Of a DNA stretch of 10,916 nucleotides, positions 6,235-10,916 are shown one piece after another (positions within the stretch are counted from its first letter, which is position 1; every line of letters begins with the position of its first letter). The DNA comes from Gammaproteobacteria bacterium (GTDB taxonomy: Bacteria; Pseudomonadota; Gammaproteobacteria; SZUA-229), in NCBI GenBank assembly GCA_030637945.1, contig DAOWFN010000114.1, positions 1 through 10,916 on the forward strand, given 5' to 3'. The notes under the pieces are model-generated. The model ran no database searches, was not told the DNA's origin, and saw nothing but the letters and a program-made list of their open reading frames with translations. The position numbers and the translations under genes are program-made.

Positions 6235-7328
6235 TAGTAACTGGCTACTTGTTGTGTAGTATGGCGGACAAGGCGTATATGTTTCGGACGCTCTTTCAAG
6301 TCACTTAATGCGACACCATTTCTGAATAAGACATACCATGCGAAATTATCATTATCGTTATTTTCAGAAGCCGTCCAGTACCAGCTTGCTACCGTTTCTG
6401 GGAAATAGTTTTTGTTTATTTTGACTGGTTCATTATCATTTTTCAAATACACTAACGTCTGCATCTGTTCACGAGTGGGCAGATGCCAATCGTTATGTCC
6501 GCAAAAGTTTTGTTCATTCATCGCTTGCACGTAAGCACTGGTATCACAAGCAGAGTCACCCTGGCAGCGACCACCATCAGCTATGCCATTAGCTAGAGCT
6601 AGCGTTTCATCAGATTTAAACCACGAATATAAATTGTTTGGGTCTCGCATACTGTCATCGTTCGACTTAACTTCCCACATCAAACCATTTTGAGTATCGT
6701 GGATGCAGCTCCAGCGTTCTGTTTTTTGATCCAGTAATTTACCGTCACTACCGTGCTTATTATAGACAGGTTTGTTTTTAGTGACTGCGGCGACGTTATT
6801 TTTAACGATGTCTGTATGCACATTTTTTGCGGGCAGTAGTGTGAGACTTGGCACTGTTTTCAGTTTCTGTGGGCTTTGTTTTTTCTTGATATTGTCCAGT
6901 TTGGGTTTTGAATATTCTGTTATAAGAACTTCTTTTTTCTGTACGGGTGGAATGATAGGGGTAACGGCTTCCGGGATTTCTTTTATCGCCACTTCTTCAG
7001 GGATAATGTTTTCATCAAAGCGAGATGGGTTAGCAATGATGTCATTTATCTGGTCTCTAACTTCCATGACTTCATATTTGACGCCATCGATGTTCTGTTG
7101 TCTTGCGTCTTTGTAGTTGGTTGGTGATCGATTGATTGTGCCTGCATTGCCAGTTTGCGGTTCATCATAGATGCTTTCTTCAGCGGATAACGTTTTTGTC
7201 TGTGCAAGCAGTGATAGCAACATGGTGGTCGCCAATAAAATTATTTTTATATTATTTTCAACACGACAAGAATGATCAGGTACAACTGCTGATGAGGTCA
7301 CTCGATTAGTTATGGTGTTAAAAATCAT
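6234..7328 (-). CDS. Exported DUF1566 / Lcl_C-domain protein, candidate adhesin of the fibre
   Basis: A 364-residue protein at the head of the operon. A long N-region (about 26 residues) precedes a hydrophobic segment (IKIILLATTMLLSLLA) with a likely cleavage after TLSA at 49. Residues 50-200 are low-complexity and rich in Lys, Pro, Val and Ile, like an extended stalk. Residues 205-355 form an Lcl_C (DUF1566) domain: WSCIHDTQNGLMWEVK, then FCGHNDWHLPTREQMQTLVYL, SWYWTASE, FAWYVLFRNG, and HIRLVRH. Cysteines 208, 255, 261 and 276 could form two disulfides. Lcl_C domains occur in surface proteins, including the Legionella collagen-like adhesin from which the name comes. Coupling to the Cys-containing DUF4402 gene by TAATG suggests the two products act together, perhaps at the tip. 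ATG at 7328-7326 is used; it has no clear Shine-Dalgarno, and a GTG nine codons later is an alternative. The domain call is firm; adhesion is inferred. Confidence 0.82.
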   Translation of the reverse strand: MIFNTITNRVTSSAVVPDHSCRVENNIKIILLATTMLLSLLAQTKTLSAEESIYDEPQTGNAGTINRSPTNYKDARQQNIDGVKYEVMEVRDQINDIIANPSRFDENIIPEEVAIKEIPEAVTPIIPPVQKKEVLITEYSKPKLDNIKKKQSPQKLKTVPSLTLLPAKNVHTDIVKNNVAAVTKNKPVYNKHGSDGKLLDQKTERWSCIHDTQNGLMWEVKSNDDSMRDPNNLYSWFKSDETLALANGIADGGRCQGDSACDTSAYVQAMNEQNFCGHNDWHLPTREQMQTLVYLKNDNEPVKINKNYFPETVASWYWTASENNDNDNFAWYVLFRNGVALSDLKERPKHIRLVRHTTQQVASY

Positions 7329-7355
7329 ATTTAAATAATGTCCACGAAGACATAC

Positions 7356-7384
7356 TTGAACTTATATTTACGTGATAAGTTCAA
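7356..7384. repeat. 10-bp inverted repeat just upstream of the fibre operon's first gene
   Basis: Perfect arms TTGAACTTAT (7356-7365) and ATAAGTTCAA (7375-7384) with a 9-base centre ATTTACGTG. It ends 27 bases before the Lcl_C ATG. It could be an operator or a leader hairpin; AT-rich arms and no T-tract argue against a terminator. Confidence 0.55.
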
Positions 7385-7394
7385 TTTCTGAAAA
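7381..7394. repeat. 14-base direct repeat, copy 1 (partner at 7548-7561)
   Basis: TCAATTTCTGAAAA is identical in both copies, and similar bases follow (TGAG against ATAG). The start-to-start distance is 167 bases, close to 16 helical turns, so the two could be phased sites for one protein. Copy 1 shares four bases with the right arm of the adjacent inverted repeat. Confidence 0.45.
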
Positions 7395-7413
7395 TGAGTT
7401 TGATTTCACTGTT

Positions 7414-7438
7414 CCGGCATGTAAAAAATACATATCGG
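7414..7438. promoter_or_regulatory. Imperfect 25-base dyad, candidate operator for the fibre operon
   Basis: Arms CCGGCATGTA (7414-7423) and TACATATCGG (7429-7438) match at 8 of 10 positions around five A residues. Length, spacing and symmetry are those of a helix-turn-helix dimer site. It lies 86-110 bases upstream of the Lcl_C start. No regulator family can be named. Confidence 0.4.
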
Positions 7439-7547
7439 ATAGTTATTAGATTTGAGGGCATTTGAACAGCGCTTAAGCTGTACTCTTATTCAAGCAAAAA
7501 TGCGCCAAAAGTAAAGTGAATCGATTGATTTTCTCCATCAAAGTAGG

Positions 7548-7561
7548 TCAATTTCTGAAAA
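7548..7561. repeat. 14-base direct repeat, copy 2 (partner at 7381-7394)
   Basis: Second exact copy of TCAATTTCTGAAAA, in the middle of the divergent intergenic region and outside any gene. Confidence 0.45.
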
Positions 7562-7729
7562 ATAGTCCCAAACCTGAAGAACATTACCCAATTCTTTGAA
7601 AATTAAGTGATATTAAATTTAGAAAGTTCCGCTAAGTTTACGTTTGTGGTGATGAATTAATGCAAATGAAAGGTGTGATAAGAGCCATGATTCTTGGGCT
7701 GAAAAGGCATCCTATTGTTGCAAAATAAA

Positions 7730-7738
7730 TGCTACAAT
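7730..7738 (+). promoter_or_regulatory. Extended -10 promoter for dcd
   Basis: TGCTACAAT is an extended -10 element (TGn followed by TACAAT, 5 of 6 to consensus), followed by a G+C-rich stretch TCTGCGCC. No good -35 box is seen 15-18 bases upstream, which fits extended -10 promoters. Transcription would start near 7745, about 54 bases before the dcd ATG. Confidence 0.5.
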
Positions 7739-7798
7739 TCTGCGCCATTAAACGGTCACTGAGTACCGTCTTCGAATCTTTTGTTTGAGCATTGAATC

Positions 7799-8365
7799 AT
7801 GAGTATTAAATCTGATAAATGGATACGCCGGGAATCTGAAAAAGGCATGATTGAGCCGTTTGAGCCGGGGCAGGTAAAAACCAATGCCGCCGGTGACCGG
7901 CTTATTTCATATGGCACATCCAGTTATGGTTACGATGTGCGTTGCTCAGATCATTTCAAGATTTTTACCAATATCAATTCTGCTGTGGTTGACCCTAAAG
8001 ATTTTTCTGAGCATAGCTTTGTTGATTTCACCGGTGATGTTTGCATTATTCCTCCAAACTCTTTTGCACTTGCCCGCACTGTAGAGAATTTTAAAATACC
8101 AAGAAACGTGTTGACCATCTGTCTTGGTAAATCGACTTATGCACGTTGTGGCATCATAGTTAACGTCACACCACTCGAGCCAGAATGGGAAGGGCACGTT
8201 ACGCTCGAGTTTTCCAATACCACACCATTGCCTGCAAAAATTTACGCAAACGAAGGTGTCGCACAGATGCTGTTTTTTGAATCAGATGAAGTTTGTGAGA
8301 CATCTTACGCAGATCGTGGCGGTAAATATCAGGGGCAGCAGGGCGTAACATTGCCTAAGGCCTGA
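7799..8365 (+). CDS. dcd: dCTP deaminase
   Basis: Cytosolic enzyme that deaminates dCTP to dUTP and ammonia; dUTPase then yields dUMP for thymidylate synthesis. The 188 residues are full length for the short proteobacterial form. Landmarks are SYGTSSYGYDVRCSD (37-51), the trimer-interface and nucleotide-binding stretch LGKSTYARCGIIVNVTPLEP (109-128) with Ser112 and Arg116, then EWEGHVTLEFSNTTPLPAKI (129-148) in which Glu137 of LEF corresponds to catalytic Glu138 of E. coli Dcd. The end GGKYQGQQGVTLPKA is the C-terminal lid that closes over the triphosphate. It is intact, with no sign of a fused dUTPase. The start is ATG at 7799; upstream bases show only a weak GAG. It is divergent from the fibre operon, and a 214-residue gene follows by 28 bases. 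Its usual partners metG and apbC/mrp are not in this window. Confidence 0.97.
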   Translation: MSIKSDKWIRRESEKGMIEPFEPGQVKTNAAGDRLISYGTSSYGYDVRCSDHFKIFTNINSAVVDPKDFSEHSFVDFTGDVCIIPPNSFALARTVENFKIPRNVLTICLGKSTYARCGIIVNVTPLEPEWEGHVTLEFSNTTPLPAKIYANEGVAQMLFFESDEVCETSYADRGGKYQGQQGVTLPKA

Positions 8366-8393
8366 CCTTTTCACCGAACTTCTCTGATCCTAA

Positions 8394-9038
8394 GTGAAAA
8401 TATTTTTTGCACTGTTTTTATTTCTGGCAATCATGCTGGCGATCTATCCTTTTCTTGATCGATCTGAAAATACTGAAACATTATCTGGCTTGCCGTGGCA
8501 GATCGAAATGCTGCCTGATGGTTCGACGCAAGTTTTTGGTTTAAATATCGGTGTAAGTACGCTGTCAGACGCACTCGATGTTTTAGGCAGTGATATGGAG
8601 CTTGCTATTATTGCCGCTTCGGATGAGGCTGGAAGTCTCGAGATGTATTATGGTCATTATCGCGCAGGACTGCTTTCTGGAAAGCTGGTATTACAAACGA
8701 GAGCTGATGATAAAAAAATAAAACGTTGGCGCGATAACGCTGTTGCTTCTGAATATATGGCTTCCGGCCAGGCTAAGAAATATATCTTATTGCCTGCTGA
8801 CCTGACCAGGGTTTTAGAAGAAACGATCATCGGTCTAACCTTTATTCCGGTGGCGAACCTGGATGAAGAAATAATTCTGGCGCGTTTTGGTGAGCCGGTA
8901 CAGCGTATCGAATCTGCTGGAGTGACGCATTACCTGTATCCAGCTAAAGGTCTCGATATCGCACGACATGATGATGCAAAAGAAGTTTTACAGTACGTTT
9001 CACCCGCTGCCTTTCAGCAACTGACCAGTCCGTTTTGA
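8394..9038 (+). CDS. Unrecognised membrane-anchored protein with a possible internal duplication
   Basis: I do not recognise this 214-residue protein by family. The N-terminus IFFALFLFLAIMLAIYPFLD is a single uncleaved membrane anchor or signal; there is no lipobox. The rest is soluble, presumably periplasmic, and has no cysteine. Two stretches look alike: one near 47-100 (VFGLNIGVSTLSDALDVLG, then DEAGSLEMYYGHY) and one near 144-197 (IIGLTFIPVANLDEEIILARFG, then ESAGVTHYLYP). The pattern of Gly-Leu, a short helix ending in Gly, and a strand with adjacent aromatics recalls the small BamE/SmpA-like fold, but this is inference. The start is GTG at 8394, directly after an in-frame TAA at 8391; ATG at residue 14 would cut the membrane segment. 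It is probably co-transcribed with dcd (28-base gap) and converges on the sulfotransferase gene with 7 bases between stops. Confidence 0.7.
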   Translation: MKIFFALFLFLAIMLAIYPFLDRSENTETLSGLPWQIEMLPDGSTQVFGLNIGVSTLSDALDVLGSDMELAIIAASDEAGSLEMYYGHYRAGLLSGKLVLQTRADDKKIKRWRDNAVASEYMASGQAKKYILLPADLTRVLEETIIGLTFIPVANLDEEIILARFGEPVQRIESAGVTHYLYPAKGLDIARHDDAKEVLQYVSPAAFQQLTSPF

Positions 9039-9045
9039 TAACAGA

Positions 9046-9915
9046 TTAGTTATCCAGCTCAAGAAATTTTAAACATTCTGGCTCGAGCATGGCTTCAGCT
9101 TTTTCGAGAATACGTCGTTCCTGTTCAACTGACATCAGGTCATGGTATCTCCCGACTTTGCCCTGTCTTATGAATTTTCCTGGTTTAAATATTTTAATTT
9201 TTTTATCGCCGCCTTGCCCTGAAAATTTTTCATCATGGGCTTTCATCCATTCGAATGAAGAATGTTCGAGGACTTTTTCTTTATGCTCTGCTGAAATATC
9301 CAGTCTCAGGAATGCGATAATCCTATCAATATTGGTTTCGATATCTTGTTTCATATCCTGGTAGCGCAGCCATAATACTTTTGGCTGATCGAAATAAGGC
9401 CACCAGCTTCTTACATTTCTATACCACGCTGCAAATTCAAGCCACATATCGACATGTTCATCGAACGATGCCGGACAAGGGATCTGTTTGTTAGAACGTG
9501 CTTCATCGGTCATGTTCATCAGGTGATGATAGAAACTGACGCAGCAGTCACGCGGGTCGCGCGATGTCAGAATTATTTTTGCTGTGCCGATGCCGGGTGT
9601 CTGTTCAGCAGTGCAGTGTGTTTTAAAGATGCGTGGCTCAGGAAATGTTTCAAAATGCTGCAAGATGTCCTGCCAGCTTTTCCCTTCGCGTTGAATTTCG
9701 AGCCAGGGAACAACTTCGTCTATCGAGGTAAAATTTGTATCACCGTCACTGTGTAGCTGATACAGGATCTGTTGCATCCAGGTGGTACCGGCTTTTGGTG
9801 GGGTGGTGATGAGTATGTCGGTAGGACGTGCGATAAAATTAGCCAGTATGTAGGGATCGTGCAGAGGTGATGGTTCTCCCCAACGAGTGTCGATATCGTT
9901 TGTCATCGTATGCAT
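9046..9915 (-). CDS. Cytosolic sulfotransferase (PAPS-dependent)
   Basis: A 289-residue enzyme of the sulfotransferase family (PF00685 type) that transfers sulfate from PAPS to a hydroxyl or amine of an unknown acceptor. Near the N-terminus, ILITTPPKAGTTWMQQIL carries the 5'-phosphosulfate loop with Lys41, Thr44, Thr45 and Trp46. FKTH puts the general-base His at residue 100. IILTSRDPRDCCVSFYH holds Arg119 and Ser127, which bind the 3'-phosphate. FIRQGKVGRYHDLMS near 248-262 is the C-terminal loop equivalent to the RKGxxGDWKN motif, with Arg-Tyr in place of Asp-Trp. No signal peptide is present, so it acts in the cytosol. The start is ATG at 9915; a second ATG three codons in is possible, and neither has a strong Shine-Dalgarno. 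It follows the HAD phosphatase by 29 bases in what looks like a two-gene operon. The substrate cannot be deduced from sequence. Confidence 0.9.
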   Translation of the reverse strand: MHTMTNDIDTRWGEPSPLHDPYILANFIARPTDILITTPPKAGTTWMQQILYQLHSDGDTNFTSIDEVVPWLEIQREGKSWQDILQHFETFPEPRIFKTHCTAEQTPGIGTAKIILTSRDPRDCCVSFYHHLMNMTDEARSNKQIPCPASFDEHVDMWLEFAAWYRNVRSWWPYFDQPKVLWLRYQDMKQDIETNIDRIIAFLRLDISAEHKEKVLEHSSFEWMKAHDEKFSGQGGDKKIKIFKPGKFIRQGKVGRYHDLMSVEQERRILEKAEAMLEPECLKFLELDN

Positions 9916-9944
9916 TTGTAGCTACTGCCTGAAGTTAAAAGGTC

Positions 9945-10598
9945 CTATCTGAAGCTACGTATCTCCCAATTTCTTTCTAACGCTATCGCTTTTAATTCAT
10001 CGTCAGGGTCAACCGCAATCGGCGTGGTGACCTGTTCCAATAGAAGGATATCATTATGTGAATCGCTGTAAAAAGTGCTGCCTTCCAGGTCATGTGAGGT
10101 GTTTTCCAGCCACTGATTGAGTCGTATTATTTTACCGCCCTGAAAACACGGCGTACCTGCAACTTGTCCAGTGTATTTGCCATCGATTATTTCAGGTTCG
10201 GTAGCTATAAGATCATCAGCCTTGAATGCTTTCGCAATGGGGCCGGTAACAAAACTATTGGTAGCCGTGATGATGACGATGATGTCATCTAGTTCACGGT
10301 GGTGTTGTATCTGCGCGATACCTTTCTGTGTCATTGCGGAGATAATATGCTTCTGCATGAATTCATTATGCAGCTGCGCTAATTCTTCCATTGAAAATTG
10401 TGTCAATGGTTTTAGTGTGAAGGCAAGAAATTCGAAGATATCCAGCGTGCCTCGTTTGTATTCTGCATAAAAACGTTTATTGGCATCATCGTAAGTTGAT
10501 TTGTCCACCAGACCTTTTTCGACGAGAAAGCAGCCCCAGAGAAAATCACTGTCGTTTGCGAGCAGGGTGTTATCAAGGTCGAAGAGTGCTAATGCCAT
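9945..10598 (-). CDS. HAD-superfamily phosphatase (subclass IB, SerB-like; possible histidinol-phosphatase)
   Basis: A 217-residue cytosolic phosphohydrolase with all four HAD motifs: I, FDLDNTLL with nucleophile Asp7 and acid Asp9; II, IITATN with Thr111; III, Lys156 in QGGK; IV, YSDSHNDILLL with Asp179 and Asp183. The helical cap between motifs I and II (about 20-90) places it in subclass IB with phosphoserine phosphatases. The pattern ATEPEIIDGKYTG...GTPCFQGGK is typical of the proteobacterial group that, from memory, includes Pseudomonas aeruginosa PA0335, reported as a histidinol-phosphate phosphatase and located beside the rppH homologue PA0336. The same neighbour appears here (divergent start at 10884), which supports orthology. 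The start is ATG at 10598-10596; the motif-I Asp at residue 7 fits the family's usual start. A promoter lies just upstream, and the sulfotransferase gene follows by 29 bases. The substrate remains an inference. Confidence 0.88.
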   Translation of the reverse strand: MALALFDLDNTLLANDSDFLWGCFLVEKGLVDKSTYDDANKRFYAEYKRGTLDIFEFLAFTLKPLTQFSMEELAQLHNEFMQKHIISAMTQKGIAQIQHHRELDDIIVIITATNSFVTGPIAKAFKADDLIATEPEIIDGKYTGQVAGTPCFQGGKIIRLNQWLENTSHDLEGSTFYSDSHNDILLLEQVTTPIAVDPDDELKAIALERNWEIRSFR

Positions 10599-10638
10599 TT
10601 TTATTTTACTGTGTTAAGGATCATCATTTGAGCACGGC

Positions 10639-10667
10639 ATGATACGGGTTTATTGATTATGGCTCAA
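10639..10667 (-). promoter_or_regulatory. Sigma70-like promoter for the HAD-sulfotransferase operon
   Basis: On the minus strand, -35 TTGAGC (10667-10662), a 17-base spacer, and -10 TATCAT (10644-10639). Matches to consensus are 4/6 and 5/6 at ideal spacing. Transcription would start near 10632, giving a leader of about 34 bases. Confidence 0.55.
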
Positions 10668-10718
10668 CAAACCATGTCTGCTTTTGTATGTGTAATCCTA
10701 TGATTATTTAGACAAAAC

Positions 10719-10734
10719 ATTAGAAAATTCTAAT
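10719..10734. repeat. AT-rich dyad in the divergent HAD/rppH intergenic region
   Basis: Perfect 7-bp arms ATTAGAA / TTCTAAT around AA. It lies about 52 bases upstream of the -35 box of the HAD operon and 150 bases before the rppH start, so it could be an operator for either side. In so AT-rich a stretch chance is possible. Confidence 0.35.
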
Positions 10735-10806
10735 ATCATGCTGATTTTTCACGTAATAATGTGATTAATTTATGCTTTTGAACTTTTATTATTCCATCGG
10801 TCTGTT

Positions 10807-10827
10807 ATTATCAATTGTAATGATAAT
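10807..10827. promoter_or_regulatory. Fur-box-like dyad upstream of rppH
   Basis: Arms ATTATCA (10807-10813) and TGATAAT (10821-10827) around ATTGTAA form a perfect 7-7-7 dyad. The right half contains AATGATAAT, and the 19 bases 10816-10834 match the classical Fur-box consensus at about 12 positions. A weak minus-strand -35/-10 pair overlaps it. The match is below what is usually convincing. Confidence 0.25.
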
Positions 10828-10883
10828 TTTTTAGGGCATGTCTCATGATAGTGATATCTGCTGTGCCTAGATGGTATTGACGA

Positions 10884-10916
10884 GTGATTGATTCTAAAGG
10901 CTTTAGAGCTAACGTC
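10884..10916 (+). CDS. rppH: RNA pyrophosphohydrolase, first 11 codons (3' end outside the window)
   Basis: From GTG at 10884 the frame reads (M)IDSKGFRANV to the window edge. This matches the N-terminus of RppH/NudH Nudix hydrolases, which begin MIDxxGxRxNVG (MIDDDGYRPNVG in E. coli, recalled). The GTG is the only possible start because an in-frame TGA sits at 10878-10880. RppH removes pyrophosphate from the 5' end of mRNAs to trigger RNase E decay. The catalytic Nudix box lies beyond the window. The divergent HAD phosphatase is the expected neighbour in pseudomonad-like gene order, which raises confidence despite the few residues. No strong promoter or Shine-Dalgarno is visible. Confidence 0.75.
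   Translation, partial: MIDSKGFRANV

Larger units (their letters stand above)
7329..7798. other. 470-base divergent intergenic region upstream of the fibre operon and dcd
   Basis: AT-rich, with no long reading frame on either strand. From left to right it holds two dyads close to the Lcl_C start (7356-7384, 7414-7438), a 14-base direct repeat (7381-7394 and 7548-7561), a 22-codon plus-strand frame of unknown reality (7660-7728), and an extended -10 promoter for dcd (7730-7738). I see no convincing -35/-10 pair for the fibre operon, so it may need an activator or another sigma factor. No tRNA, sRNA terminator or insertion sequence is visible. Confidence 0.6.
10599..10883. other. 285-base divergent intergenic region between the HAD operon and rppH
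   Basis: AT-rich region with a minus-strand promoter near the HAD gene (10639-10667) and two dyads (10719-10734 and 10807-10827). No RNA gene or convincing small protein is seen. A ten-codon frame from ATG at 10839 ends at TAG and looks like chance. Confidence 0.5.

Noticed and set aside
6234..7328. Lcl_C protein as a collagen-like protein
   Set aside because: No Gly-X-Y repeats; only the C-terminal Lcl_C domain is shared. The stalk is Lys/Pro-rich without triplet periodicity.
738..7328. Fibre locus as a recently acquired genomic island
   Set aside because: No integrase, tRNA, insertion sequence or flanking repeat is visible, and base composition looks similar to neighbouring housekeeping genes.
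7752..7768. ACGGT/ACCGT repeat in the dcd leader as a riboswitch or attenuator
   Set aside because: A 5-bp stem alone is too small, and no further conserved structure or terminator is visible before the dcd start.
9036..9055. GATAAC/GTTATC inverted repeat spanning the two convergent stop codons as a bidirectional terminator
   Set aside because: The stem is only 6 AT-rich base pairs with a 6-base loop and no convincing T-tract on either side.

Overview
This window looks like a chromosomal segment of a moderately AT-rich gammaproteobacterium, possibly marine or aquatic; no species can be named. The evidence is the 188-residue proteobacterial-type dCTP deaminase, an M48-type protease tail, and a HAD phosphatase divergent from what reads as the first codons of rppH. 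That last arrangement is known to me from pseudomonads. There are no tRNAs, rRNAs, CRISPR arrays, transposases or attachment sites.

Layout: (1) Positions 1-735, plus strand: C-terminal part of an M48-family metallopeptidase-like protein that starts outside the window. (2) Positions 738-7328, minus strand: a six-gene chaperone-usher-type surface fibre locus. Read in transcription order it encodes a DUF1566/Lcl_C protein with a Lys/Pro-rich stalk, a cysteine-containing DUF4402 subunit coupled to it by a TAATG overlap, a second DUF4402 subunit, a third DUF4402 subunit with its own promoter (likely the major pilin), a hairpin, a PapD-like chaperone, and an unusual usher. (3) Positions 7329-7798: a 470-base divergent intergenic region with inverted and direct repeats. 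(4) Positions 7799-9038, plus strand: dcd and an unrecognised membrane-anchored 214-residue protein. (5) Positions 9046-10598, minus strand: a cytosolic sulfotransferase downstream of a HAD phosphatase, with a good sigma70-like promoter. (6) Positions 10599-10883: a divergent regulatory region with two dyads. (7) Positions 10884-10916, plus strand: the probable first 11 codons of rppH.

The fibre locus is the most interesting part. Its likely working is as follows. Sec exports all six products. The chaperone caps the DUF4402 subunits in the periplasm. The usher polymerises them across the outer membrane. The Lcl_C protein and the Cys-containing DUF4402 protein are candidates for the tip or base. 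An internal promoter before the third subunit and a stem-loop after it would make that subunit far more abundant than chaperone and usher, as expected for a main pilus rod. The usher departs from textbook FimD/PapC: a copper-amine-oxidase-N-like module precedes the barrel, and SdrD B-like and carboxypeptidase-regulatory-like domains follow it. The function of the fibre, and of DUF4402 as a pilin, is inference.
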